64,000 nucleotides of DNA. It comes from CAXBNB01 sp965267535 (GTDB lineage: Bacteria > Bacteroidota > Bacteroidia > Cytophagales > Cyclobacteriaceae). Location of the stretch: the NCBI GenBank assembly GCA_965267535.1, contig OZ254082.1, positions 4,216,001 to 4,280,000 of the forward strand, written 5' to 3'. Both the position numbers and the translations under genes were made by a program. Below are positions 9,273 to 17,351 of the stretch, piece by piece. The notes below the pieces were generated by a model that worked only from the letters and a program-made list of their open reading frames with translations, was not told the DNA's origin and did not search any database. The stretch's first letter is position 1, and every line of letters begins with the position of its first letter.

Positions 9273-10385
9273 GTGAAACGACTATTTTTATTTGTATTGC
9301 CTTTGGCTTTTTGCATAGCTTGCCAAAATCAGGAAAAAAGCGGATCATCTATACAGCTATCCGGCACGGTATCCAATCCCGTGGATAACGGGCTGGTAAA
9401 ACTGGAAGTCATCAAAAACGAGGCTGTAGCTGTAGTAGACAGCTTCTACCTCGACAATGGCAAGTTTAACCGCTCTGTAGTTGTAGAGGAGCCTGCCTTC
9501 TATCGCCTCAACCTCTTTGGCAGAAAGTATGTAAACCTGATCCTTAACGATTCTGACGTTAGCTTAAAAGTAGATGCTGCCGACAGGAGGTCGCAGGCAG
9601 ACATTACCGGATCGCCCGAAACAGACCACATAATGGAGCTGGTAAAACTTCAGGAAAACTTTCAGCGATCGGTAGAAAAGCTCAACACCACCTTTATGCA
9701 GGCGCGCAACAACGCCGATGAAGCAAGTATAGAAAAAATACAAAATGAGTACCTGAGACAGAAAAAAGAAAACGACAACCTGGTAAAGAAAAAACTCTGG
9801 GAAATCGAAAATTCTATATCGGCTATTCTGGGGCTGGAATTTTTACCTATCGAAGAGCACTTCTCTTTTTACGATAGTATAGCATCAAAATACGAAAAAA
9901 GCATGCCCAACTCCACGTATACTAAAACGCTCGTAGCTCGTGTAGAGAAAATGCGCAAATTGGCCGTAGGTTCGCCCGCACCGGAAATCAGCCTACCCAA
10001 CCCCGATGGAGAAACCATATCACTGAGCTCCTTCAAAGGAAAATACGTGATGATCGACTTTTGGGCAGCATGGTGTCGCCCTTGCCGTATCGAAAACCCC
10101 AACGTGGTAAAGATGTATGAAAAATACAACGACAAAGGTTTTGAAATACTGGGAGTGTCGCTGGATCGAACCAAAGACGCCTGGGTTAAAGCTATAAAAG
10201 ACGATGGACTTGAGTGGCCTCAGGTATCAGACCTCAAATATTTTCAGTCTGAAGCTGCCAGCACATACAACATTCAGGCGATACCTGCCACCTACCTGAT
10301 AGATCCCGACGGGAAAATCTTAGCTAAAAACTTACGAGGACAGGCTCTGGAAGACAAACTCGAAGAAATCTTTGGCGCTATATAA
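9273..10385 (+). CDS. TlpA-like thioredoxin-domain lipoprotein with DUF4369 N-terminal domain
   Basis: Envelope thiol-disulfide oxidoreductase of the TlpA/ResA/AhpC-TSA type, probably acting in the periplasm. The lipoprotein signal gives a lipid-modifiable cysteine at residue 14 or 17 (LAFCIAC). The DUF4369 domain covers about 26-125, followed by a charged helical linker (125-180). The thioredoxin fold covers about 232-370. The redox motif CRPC is at 268-271 (WAAWCRPCRIENP), and the cis-proline loop is QAIPATYLIDPDG. The start is GTG at 9273. It follows alaS by 52 bp with no terminator between, so the two may be co-transcribed. A strong terminator follows. Confidence 0.9.
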   Translation: MKRLFLFVLPLAFCIACQNQEKSGSSIQLSGTVSNPVDNGLVKLEVIKNEAVAVVDSFYLDNGKFNRSVVVEEPAFYRLNLFGRKYVNLILNDSDVSLKVDAADRRSQADITGSPETDHIMELVKLQENFQRSVEKLNTTFMQARNNADEASIEKIQNEYLRQKKENDNLVKKKLWEIENSISAILGLEFLPIEEHFSFYDSIASKYEKSMPNSTYTKTLVARVEKMRKLAVGSPAPEISLPNPDGETISLSSFKGKYVMIDFWAAWCRPCRIENPNVVKMYEKYNDKGFEILGVSLDRTKDAWVKAIKDDGLEWPQVSDLKYFQSEAASTYNIQAIPATYLIDPDGKILAKNLRGQALEDKLEEIFGAI

Positions 10386-10435
10386 GAATGTAAGAGCAAC
10401 GAAGATTTTTCGAAAAACAAATTACAAGCACTACA

Positions 10436-10460
10436 AAACCGGATTCCAGTCCGGTTTTTT
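10436..10460 (+). terminator. Intrinsic terminator after the TlpA-like gene
   Basis: AAACCGGA (10436-10443) pairs with TCCGGTTT (10450-10457) across a 6-base loop and continues into a T-run on the plus strand. It lies about 50 bp past the stop at 10385. Confidence 0.9.
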
Positions 10461-10661
10461 TATGCAGGTTCAACTTAGTAAGCATCAGATGTGATAGTAT
10501 ACACGATGGGTGAAGTAAATGTATGCGTATACTTCGATCCTCGCCAAACACAGGAGTGATATGCCTGTAGCTAACGACTAAAGGATCACTTGTTTTTCCT
10601 TCTTTGCACGAAACAAGAAGTATCTACTTTAGAAATTGCAGTATATCATTTTCAGCATAGC

Positions 10662-11216
10662 CTATGAAAACATAGCCTGTAGCTGTCCCCATAGCTGCTT
10701 TCTCAAATCCACCGACTGAGCTATCTGTGCCAAAGGATCTGCCAGTAAAATGCTACTTTTTCCTTCCTGTTGAATGGTATACTTCGCAGAAACCGAAAAC
10801 GAATGATTAGGCGTAAAAACCAAAGCTGAAGAATAACTCAACCCATCGATCGCTTTAACATGTACTGCATTCACCAATGCTACATCATCGATTGACAACC
10901 CTACAGCACCTATAATTTTAGACAGGTAGTTGAAGTCATTCTCATTGAGAAACTCCGCCTCGGTATCTTCTACCAAAATCAAGACCCCTTTCTTGTTTCC
11001 ACCTTTAAAGGCAGGCGGTTTGGGTACCTCTGCTTTTTCGGCAGCAGGCAAATCCTTCGGCACTGGCTGGCTGGCCTCTACTGCCTTCTGAGCCGGTTGC
11101 GCAGCTCTTTCATCTTTATCTTCCGCAGCTACCGATTGAGCTCCCGGCCTGTGCTCGTCTTTGAGCAAGTATAGGTCTTCATTGATAAAAAATTTTAAAA
11201 AGGCTTTATTTTCCAT
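10662..11216 (-). CDS. Unrecognised protein with alanine/proline-rich linker and alpha/beta C-terminal domain
   Basis: I do not firmly recognise this 184-aa protein. Residues 1-25 are ordered (FLKFFINEDLYLL). Residues 26-72 form a low-complexity linker rich in Ala, Pro, Glu and Lys. Residues 75-184 look like a compact alpha/beta domain (KGVLILVEDTEAEFLNENDF, ALVFTPNHSFSVS, SILLADPLAQI, RKQLWGQLQAMF). The pattern of a short N-terminal peptide, flexible linker and small Rossmann-like domain ending in LW..L..MF faintly recalls the DNA polymerase III psi/UDG-like fold, but this is speculation. It overlaps the upstream thioesterase by 11 bp, which indicates translational coupling. No signal peptide, so probably cytoplasmic. 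Confidence 0.75.
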   Translation of the reverse strand: MENKAFLKFFINEDLYLLKDEHRPGAQSVAAEDKDERAAQPAQKAVEASQPVPKDLPAAEKAEVPKPPAFKGGNKKGVLILVEDTEAEFLNENDFNYLSKIIGAVGLSIDDVALVNAVHVKAIDGLSYSSALVFTPNHSFSVSAKYTIQQEGKSSILLADPLAQIAQSVDLRKQLWGQLQAMFS

Positions 11217-11739
11217 TTTGCTCAGGCATAAACAACGAACGTATTTCTGTGGCCTCTTCGGGTTTCATACGGCCGGCCAGTACCAGTCGCAGCTGACGTC
11301 TACGCAACGCTCCGGCATACAATTCTTTTTCATCATCCGTTTCTGGCATCAATTCCGGTACGTCTATAGGTTTGCCCCCCTGATCCACCGCTACAAAGGT
11401 ATAAAAAGCAGAGTTACTTACTTTTTTCTTTCGTGCCGGTATATCTTCTGCCGTCACTTCTATAAATACCTCCATAGAAGAATTAAACGAGCGGGTTACC
11501 TTAGCCCTGAGTGTCACCACATTGCCTAAGGCTATAGGAGATTGAAACGACACATTGTCTACCGACGCAGTTACTACTACACGGTTAGAATGGCGCTGTG
11601 CCGATATAGCCGACGCTACATCCATCAGATGCAGCAACCGCCCTCCCATCAAATTATCCAGCGTATTGGTATCGTTGGGCAGCACCAGTTCTGTCATGAT
11701 TACCTCCGACTCTTTGGCCTTTTTCTTCAACTTCGACAT
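11206..11739 (-). CDS. Acyl-CoA thioesterase, hotdog fold
   Basis: Hydrolyses acyl-CoA to free acid and CoA. Single hotdog domain of the YciA/BFIT type: the TNTLDNLMGGRLLHLMDVAS helix region carries the catalytic Asn/Asp environment, and strands follow (VVVTASVDNVSFQSPIALGN, MEVFIEVTAED). The length of 177 aa suits the family. A C-terminal basic tail follows the fold. ATG at 11739. Second of three closely spaced minus-strand genes (pcm, then this 29 bp later, then the 184-aa protein overlapping by 11 bp), so an operon is likely. Confidence 0.88.
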   Translation of the reverse strand: MSKLKKKAKESEVIMTELVLPNDTNTLDNLMGGRLLHLMDVASAISAQRHSNRVVVTASVDNVSFQSPIALGNVVTLRAKVTRSFNSSMEVFIEVTAEDIPARKKKVSNSAFYTFVAVDQGGKPIDVPELMPETDDEKELYAGALRRRQLRLVLAGRMKPEEATEIRSLFMPEQNGK

Positions 11740-11768
11740 ATTCTCTTCTTATGTATAAAAATTTTCAC

Positions 11769-12419
11769 TTATTGTTTCCAGCCCTTATCGCCAAGCAAAG
11801 GCACAAAACTAAAATTCGCAAACTCTTCCTGCTCGGCTTCATCTCCTTCCAGTCGTGTGATGCGCAGCATCTTCTGACTTTTGCGGTCACCTACCGGTAT
11901 CACCAGCTTACCTCCCACTTTTAATTGTTCAATCAGGACTTTAGGCACTGCTGGTGCACCAGCCGTTACCAGTATGGCATCAAAGGGTGCATGAGATTTA
12001 AGCCCCTGAGACCCATCACCTACAAAAAAATGAGGGGAATACCCCATACGAGGCAGCAGCACTCTTGTTCGGTCAAACAACACCTGATTGTACTCAATAG
12101 TATACAGGTCTACGCCCAATTCTTTGAGAATACATGCCTGATACCCCGACCCAGTACCTACTTCCAGTACTTTAGAGCCGTTTTTTACATTCAGCAAGCT
12201 AGTTTGAAAAGCAACAGTATAAGGCTGAGAGATGGTTTGTCCCTGACCTATCGGAAAAGCCTTGTCCTGATAAGCGTGATTTTCAAAAATCTGATCGAAA
12301 AAAAAGTGTCGCGGCACTCTGCCTACGGCGGCCAACACAGCTTCGTCACTTATCCCCTTCTCCCTGAGAATCCGTACCAGCGACCGCCTCATCCCTTTAT
12401 GTTTATAGCTGTCTTTCAT
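11769..12419 (-). CDS. pcm: Protein-L-isoaspartate O-methyltransferase
   Basis: Repairs isoaspartyl residues in damaged proteins by S-adenosylmethionine-dependent methylation. Full-length (216 aa) class I methyltransferase. The N-terminal PIMT signature includes VGRVPRHFFFD and YQDKAFPIGQGQTISQPYTV. The SAM-binding loop is KVLEVGTGSGYQACIL, motif II is FVGDGSQG, and the strand DAILVTAGAPAVPKVLIEQL follows. ATG at 12419. First gene of the pcm-thioesterase-184 aa unit and divergent from ribE with 113 bp between starts. Confidence 0.95.
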   Translation of the reverse strand: MKDSYKHKGMRRSLVRILREKGISDEAVLAAVGRVPRHFFFDQIFENHAYQDKAFPIGQGQTISQPYTVAFQTSLLNVKNGSKVLEVGTGSGYQACILKELGVDLYTIEYNQVLFDRTRVLLPRMGYSPHFFVGDGSQGLKSHAPFDAILVTAGAPAVPKVLIEQLKVGGKLVIPVGDRKSQKMLRITRLEGDEAEQEEFANFSFVPLLGDKGWKQ

Positions 12420-12532
12420 TCTTACCTGTTAGAGCAATCAAAATTATACCAAATAAATGGCAACCATACATGCTCTACACCCAATATTTTCTATAATATT
12501 ACATCCACATAAAACGGAGCAAAACTACCCCC

Positions 12533-13120
12533 ATGTTTACAGGAATAATCGAAACCATAGGAGAGGTTGTGGATATTAAAAAATCAGGCACAAACCTCGA
12601 TTTTACCATCAAAAGCAGCATCAGTCACGAGCTGAAAATCGACCAGAGTGTAGCACACAATGGCATATGCCTCACCGTAACTGCCCTCGCCGACAACACG
12701 CATCAGGTCACGGCTATAGAAGAAACCCTGCTAAAAACCAACCTAGGGCAAACCCAACCTGGCGACAAACTGAACCTGGAACGCTGCATGCCTGCCAACG
12801 GGCGCTTCGATGGCCACATCGTGCAAGGGCATGTAGACCAAACGGCAACCTGCTCACGCATACAGGAAAACGACGGCAGCTGGCAAATTGATTTCGAATA
12901 TGATCCCGGATTGGGAAATATAACCGTGGAAAAAGGGTCTATCACTATCAATGGCACCAGCCTTACTTGTTTCAACTCTACTGATGGTGCTTTTTCCGTG
13001 GCAATTATTCCGTACACTATGGAGCATACCAATTTTCACTGCCTAAAACCGGGAGATACCGTCAACCTCGAATTTGATATAATCGGGAAATATGTTTCCA
13101 AACTTTTAAATAAGTCCTAA
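12533..13120 (+). CDS. ribE: Riboflavin synthase, alpha subunit
   Basis: Dismutates two molecules of 6,7-dimethyl-8-ribityllumazine to riboflavin in the last step of flavin synthesis. Typical length (195 aa) with two lumazine-binding repeats. The first starts MFTGIIETIGEV, with the conserved NGICLTV. The second starts at about residue 98 (GHIVQGHVDQTA) and contains the equivalent NGTSLTC. ATG at 12533 gives the canonical MFTGIIE opening. No FMN riboswitch fold was seen in the 113-bp divergent region before it. The response-regulator gene follows after 35 bp. Confidence 0.96.
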   Translation: MFTGIIETIGEVVDIKKSGTNLDFTIKSSISHELKIDQSVAHNGICLTVTALADNTHQVTAIEETLLKTNLGQTQPGDKLNLERCMPANGRFDGHIVQGHVDQTATCSRIQENDGSWQIDFEYDPGLGNITVEKGSITINGTSLTCFNSTDGAFSVAIIPYTMEHTNFHCLKPGDTVNLEFDIIGKYVSKLLNKS

Positions 13121-13155
13121 ATTAGAAGGTAAATTTCACCTTTAATACGCTTTTT

Positions 13156-13857
13156 ATGAAGTTGAACTGCATGGTTGTAGACGATGATGAGCTCTCCAGG
13201 CTCATGATTCGGAAGTACGTAGAAAAAACAGACTTTCTGGAACTCACCCACGAGTTATCCAGCGGCATTGAAGCTTCCAATGTCCTCATGCAGCACGACA
13301 ACCCCGACGTAGATATAATCTTTTTGGATATCGAAATGCCTGAAATGACAGGCATTGAGCTTCTCGAGTCGCTCACTTCCGACTATCAGGTCATTATGAT
13401 TACATCGGCAGAAAAATACGCCGTTAGTGCTTTTGAAAAAGACGTTACTGATTTTTTAGTCAAGCCCTTTAGCTACGGTAGGTTTCTCAAAGCCGCTGTA
13501 AAAGCCAACGAAGCTCTCGAAAACATCAAGAAAAAAGCAGAAAGTTTTACCGAGCTGTATGTAAAATCTGACTCACGCATACAAAAGGTTATACTCAACG
13601 ACATCCTCTTTATAGAAGCTATGGCCGATTATGTCATCTTCAACACCACATCGGGCAAGCACATTGTGCATCATACTATGAAAGGAATAGAAAAAAAACT
13701 ACCCGAAAGCGTATTTGGGCGCGTGCACCGCTCCTACATTGTCAATTTCGACAAAATCTCCTATTTCGAAGACATGAACTGCGTAATCAACGACAAATAC
13801 ATTCCGGTAGGAGTGTCCTACCGCGACAAGGTCTTTGGCAGGCTAAACATGCTTTGA
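13156..13857 (+). CDS. LytTR family response regulator (orphan)
   Basis: Two-component response regulator that binds DNA through a LytTR domain. The receiver domain covers 1-122 with acidic pocket D9-D11 (VVDDDE), phosphoacceptor D58 (IIFLDIEMPEMTG) and the conserved lysine in LVKPFS. The LytTR domain covers about 137-233 (FIEAMADYVIF, HHTMKGIEKKLPES, RVHRSYIVNF). Length 233 aa. No histidine kinase adjoins it, so the partner lies elsewhere. It is 35 bp after ribE, perhaps co-transcribed, and converges on prfB with only 3 bp between the two stops. Confidence 0.92.
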   Translation: MKLNCMVVDDDELSRLMIRKYVEKTDFLELTHELSSGIEASNVLMQHDNPDVDIIFLDIEMPEMTGIELLESLTSDYQVIMITSAEKYAVSAFEKDVTDFLVKPFSYGRFLKAAVKANEALENIKKKAESFTELYVKSDSRIQKVILNDILFIEAMADYVIFNTTSGKHIVHHTMKGIEKKLPESVFGRVHRSYIVNFDKISYFEDMNCVINDKYIPVGVSYRDKVFGRLNML

Positions 13858-13860
13858 GCC

Positions 13861-14949
13861 TTATTTCTCAGGCTCGTCTCCCATCAGGTAGGCTTTTATA
13901 AAATCATCCAGATCACCATCCAGCACACGCTGTACATCGGTACGTTCCACTCCGGTACGGGCATCCTTTATCAGCTTATAGGGGTGTAGCACATAGTTTC
14001 TGATCTGACTACCAAAATCCACCCGCATCTTGCTCGCCTCTATTTGATCGCGCTCCGCATTGCGCTTGTCCATTTCGATCTGGTATAGCCTCGATTTCAG
14101 CATTTTCATCGCATGCTCCTTGTTGGCCAACTGCGAGCGCTCTATCTGACACACAATCACTATGCCCGTAGGCTTGTGAGTCAGCTGCACTTTGGTTTCC
14201 ACCTTGTTCACATTCTGGCCACCTGCGCCACCAGATCGAGAAGTTTGCCACTCTATATCGCCTGGGCTTACCTCTATTTCTATCGAATCGTTGATCACCG
14301 GGTGCACATACACAGACGCAAACGATGTGTGTCTACGCCCACCACTATCAAATGGTGATATCCTCACCAAACGATGCACACCATTTTCAGACTTCAAAAA
14401 ACCGTAAGCCAGTGCTCCTTCAAACTGCAGCGTTACAGACTTTACTCCAGCCACATCACCCGCCTGAAAATCCACCTGCTTTACCGTATATCCCTTCGAT
14501 TCGCCCCACATGATGTACATACGCATCAGTATGCTGGCCCAGTCATTACTCTCCGTACCCCCTGCACCGGGGTTTATTTCCATAATAGCCGACAACTGAT
14601 CTTCCTCTCCGGACAGCATCTTCTTAAATTCCAGATCTTCCACACGCTGCAATGCCGTCTCATAAGCACTATTCACATCTTCGGCAGTACCCTCACCTTC
14701 GGCCAAAAACTCCTGCAGCGTCTCCACTTCTTCCAGTGCCTCCTGCACTTCTTCAAACTGATCCGTCCACATTTTCTTCGCCTTTATACCCAACAATATC
14801 TTTTCGGCTTCTTTGGGATCATTCCAAAAATCCGGCTGGGCCGTTATAGACTCTTCCTCCTCTACTTCTTTTACCTTCACATCATAATCCAGGTACCCTC
14901 TCAAAGCCTCTACCCTGCCTTTCAGATCTTTCAACTGCTCAGATGTCAT
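13861..14949 (-). CDS. prfB: Peptide chain release factor 2, no programmed frameshift
   Basis: Recognises UGA and UAA stop codons and triggers peptide release on the ribosome. Full-length at 362 aa. The codon-recognition SPF motif is at 198-200 and the catalytic GGQ at 243-245 (GGAGGQNVNKVETK). At the place where many bacteria carry an in-frame UGA and +1 shift (RGYL/D), this gene reads AGA GGG TAC CTG GAT without interruption, so autoregulation by frameshifting has been lost. ATG at 14949 gives MTSEQLKDLKGRVEALRGYL. The preceding region carries a structured-RNA candidate on the same strand. Confidence 0.97.
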   Translation of the reverse strand: MTSEQLKDLKGRVEALRGYLDYDVKVKEVEEEESITAQPDFWNDPKEAEKILLGIKAKKMWTDQFEEVQEALEEVETLQEFLAEGEGTAEDVNSAYETALQRVEDLEFKKMLSGEEDQLSAIMEINPGAGGTESNDWASILMRMYIMWGESKGYTVKQVDFQAGDVAGVKSVTLQFEGALAYGFLKSENGVHRLVRISPFDSGGRRHTSFASVYVHPVINDSIEIEVSPGDIEWQTSRSGGAGGQNVNKVETKVQLTHKPTGIVIVCQIERSQLANKEHAMKMLKSRLYQIEMDKRNAERDQIEASKMRVDFGSQIRNYVLHPYKLIKDARTGVERTDVQRVLDGDLDDFIKAYLMGDEPEK

Positions 14950-15040
14950 AATTCTATCGTGTTATTTGTATTTCAGTGCGAAGTTAATCGGAATCCTTCA
15001 ATATTTATGAGGAGCAGCCATTTTCCGTGCCCATCACCAA

Positions 15041-15115
15041 CCTTCCTCCGGCTTTCGGCACTCGCCGGCCTTAGCTCAAGCCCCTTCGGGCTCACACAAT
15101 GCCTCTATCCGGGCT
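15041..15115 (-). ncRNA. Flavo-1-like structured RNA element upstream of prfB
   Basis: A G+C-rich island in otherwise A+T-rich spacer. On the minus strand it opens AGCCCGGATAGAGGC and closes GCCGAAAGCCGGAGG, so a GATAG and a GAAAG face each other next to complementary CCGG segments. Inside are a hairpin AGCCC-GAAG-GGGCT and the pair CCGGC/GCCGG (plus-strand 15048-15052 with 15064-15068). This layout recalls the Flavo-1 motif of Bacteroidota, from memory and not aligned. It lies between the terminator at 15156 and the prfB start. Confidence 0.45.
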
Positions 15116-15155
15116 AGTGAGATACGTACTGTTTTCTCCCAAACAAGACATAAAA

Positions 15156-15175
15156 AAACACCCCTAGGGGTGTTT
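15156..15175 (-). terminator. Intrinsic terminator of the sorting-domain protein gene
   Basis: AAACACCCC (15156-15164) and GGGGTGTTT (15167-15175) form a perfect hairpin with further A on the left, giving a U-run on the minus strand. It lies 27 bp past the stop at 15202. Confidence 0.85.
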
Positions 15176-15201
15176 ACTGTTCTTTTAGAAAAGACTAAGG
15201 C

Positions 15202-15579
15202 TTACTTCTTCAAAAACTTGTACGCTTCCTTAAAACGAGTGAACTCATCTTTTACGATGATAAAATAGTAGCCTGTAGAAAAGTCTTTCACATTGATGCG
15301 GAATTTATCGCGACCTATTTCCTCGGGAACAATTTTTACTTTGTTGCCGATTATACTTCGCATTTCAAACTCCACTCTTTCTAATTCTGAGTTTTTTATT
15401 TCTATTATGAGAAAATTAACCGAGGGATTCGGATAGATTTCGACCTGATTTTTTACCTCTATGAGAGTATTTTCAAATTCAGGAGCTTCTACAACCACAT
15501 TAGAAGTCGAATCCTGTGCCATCCCGACCAGAGAAAACACACTCAAGACTAAAATCAATATGGTTGCTTTACATTTCAA
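15202..15579 (-). CDS. Small secreted protein consisting mainly of a T9SS type A sorting domain
   Basis: Exported 125-aa protein. The signal peptide is 1-21 (ILVLSVFSLVGMAQ). After a short spacer (22-45), residues 48-125 form a Por secretion system C-terminal sorting domain: VEIYPNPSVNFLIIEI, a RSIIGNKV-like strand, FSTGYYFIIVKD and a lysine-rich end. Such domains normally follow a large cargo and direct it through the type IX secretion system. Here there is essentially no cargo. It could be a stand-alone adaptor, a remnant of a longer gene, or a protein whose sorting-like fold is the functional part. ATG at 15579; it has its own terminator. Confidence 0.8.
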   Translation of the reverse strand: MKCKATILILVLSVFSLVGMAQDSTSNVVVEAPEFENTLIEVKNQVEIYPNPSVNFLIIEIKNSELERVEFEMRSIIGNKVKIVPEEIGRDKFRINVKDFSTGYYFIIVKDEFTRFKEAYKFLKK

Positions 15580-15734
15580 AGTAGTGTCTTATTTTTAACC
15601 TTAGTATAAACTACGACAGTATCCTACCAAAGTTCTTTCAATATAATAAAATTTTATCAAAAATGATTCGTTACGATCGATTTATTCCAAAACGACTCTT
15701 TTACTTTTCCTAACAACCTTCAGGCATGATATCC

Positions 15735-17264
15735 TTATCCGTTCCGATCCTTCACAGTAAAAAAAGCTTTAGGTAAATACGTAATTAAATCACCCGCAAT
15801 CAGACTTTCTTCTGATGCTGAATCTGTGTACAAATTTCCTGCCAACCCGTGCAGGTACACACCTATGCGCGCCGCATCTACTGATGAATAGCCCTGCGCC
15901 AGCAGCGCCGTAACTATACCCGACAGCACATCCCCACTTCCGGCAGTAGCCATACCGGGGTTACCCGTAGTGTTAAAATACACATTCCCCTCAGCATCAC
16001 TAATACTGCTATTAGCCCCTTTCAACACTACTACCAGTCCATATCGGCGTGAACACTCCACCTGTTTTTCTAACCTCTCATAATCATTTTCCCAGCTGCC
16101 CATCAGCCGCTGAAACTCTCGGGGATGTGGCGTCAACACACTACCGGCAGGAACCAAAGAAAGCCAATTATTTTTGGCTATAATATTAAGAGCATCAGCA
16201 TCCAACACCATAGGCGCTTCAAAACCGGACAAAATCTGTTTCAGTACCCGTTCAGTTTCGGCAGCCATACCAAGCCCCGGCCCTACTCCAACTGTCCTGT
16301 AGTCATTCAGTGGCGGGCAGTTTTCCAGCTTCTTGTCTCCATCGCTCACCCATACCATCGCTTCGGGCACGGCACCCTGCAGTATATCTACTCCACAGCC
16401 AGGTACAGCGGCAGTGACCAACCCTGCCCCGCTTCGAAGGCAAGCCTTCGCACTCAATACTGCCGCTCCCATCTTCCCTAAACTACCGGCCACCAAAAGC
16501 GCATGCCCCATATTGCCCTTGTGAGCATATTTAGCCCGCTTCCTGAGAGATGATGCTATAAAATCACGGGTAAGTAAAAAATAACGGGTAGGTTGAGCAG
16601 CTATAAAATCCGCATCCAACCCAATATCAACCACAGACAGCTCCCCTGTATGGGTATGGTTTTGTGGTAAATAAAACGCCAGTTTAGGAATCTGAAAAGA
16701 GACTGTATAGTCACACCGCATGATTACTCCACCGTGCGTATGCTCATCGCTATACATACCGGATGCTATGTCCACAGCTATCACCATACAAGGTTTTTCA
16801 TTGACATAGCCTACACACTCAGCATAGCTACCAGACAGGGGACGGGTTAGTCCCGACCCAAACAGTGCATCAATTACAACATGTCCTTCTGTCAAATCGG
16901 GATAATTTTTCTCGCTTTGAATCCACACAGGCTCTGCATTTACTTTCACAAGCCTATTGTAGTTTGTTGAAAAGTCGGGGCTGGCTTTGGACTTATCGCC
17001 CATACAATACACAGCCACTCTGCATCCATGTTCTGATAGCAATCGGGCTATTGCAAGGCCATCGCCTCCATTGTTTCCTACACCACACAATACAACTATG
17101 CGATCGCGCACACCAAATCGCTGCAAAAACCAGGATACAAATGCACGGGAAGCCTTTTCCATCAGATCTATGGAACCTATAGGCCTGTGCTCTATAGTGT
17201 AATGATCCGCTTTCCTAATCTGATCGGCTGTTAGGATTTTTGTCAGGTAAGACGTGTTGCTCAT
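15735..17264 (-). CDS. nnr: Bifunctional NAD(P)HX epimerase / ADP-dependent NAD(P)HX dehydratase
   Basis: Repairs hydrated NADH and NADPH: the N-terminal YjeF domain epimerises R-NAD(P)HX to S-NAD(P)HX, and the C-terminal ribokinase-like domain dehydrates the S form using ADP. Length 509 aa is right for the fusion. The epimerase domain covers about 1-225 with GVGNNGGDG at 61-69 and VIDALFGSGLTRPLSG. The dehydratase covers about 245-500 with the GKMGAAVLSAKACLRSGAGL helix, VLDADALN, LTPHPREF and the catalytic TAGSGDVLSGIVTALLAQG. ATG at 17264. It lies 87 bp downstream of nuoD on the same strand. Confidence 0.95.
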   Translation of the reverse strand: MSNTSYLTKILTADQIRKADHYTIEHRPIGSIDLMEKASRAFVSWFLQRFGVRDRIVVLCGVGNNGGDGLAIARLLSEHGCRVAVYCMGDKSKASPDFSTNYNRLVKVNAEPVWIQSEKNYPDLTEGHVVIDALFGSGLTRPLSGSYAECVGYVNEKPCMVIAVDIASGMYSDEHTHGGVIMRCDYTVSFQIPKLAFYLPQNHTHTGELSVVDIGLDADFIAAQPTRYFLLTRDFIASSLRKRAKYAHKGNMGHALLVAGSLGKMGAAVLSAKACLRSGAGLVTAAVPGCGVDILQGAVPEAMVWVSDGDKKLENCPPLNDYRTVGVGPGLGMAAETERVLKQILSGFEAPMVLDADALNIIAKNNWLSLVPAGSVLTPHPREFQRLMGSWENDYERLEKQVECSRRYGLVVVLKGANSSISDAEGNVYFNTTGNPGMATAGSGDVLSGIVTALLAQGYSSVDAARIGVYLHGLAGNLYTDSASEESLIAGDLITYLPKAFFTVKDRNG

Positions 17265-17351
17265 GCCTCGTTTCTTTTAGTTTCTTCTATGGCTAAAGAT
17301 ACTAAAAGTGCAAAACCTGGATAAGCAATAGACAGATTACAATCTATAACG

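Noticed and set aside
11925..12512. 195-codon plus-strand frame opposite pcm
   Set aside because: Antisense to a clear protein-isoaspartate methyltransferase gene; composition biased and no family pattern.
12420..12532. FMN riboswitch before ribE
   Set aside because: The 113-bp divergent spacer is A+T-rich and shows none of the conserved RFN-element segments.
14374..15117. 247-codon plus-strand frame opposite prfB
   Set aside because: Antisense to prfB and the RNA element; rich in His, Phe, Leu and Pro with no recognisable motif.
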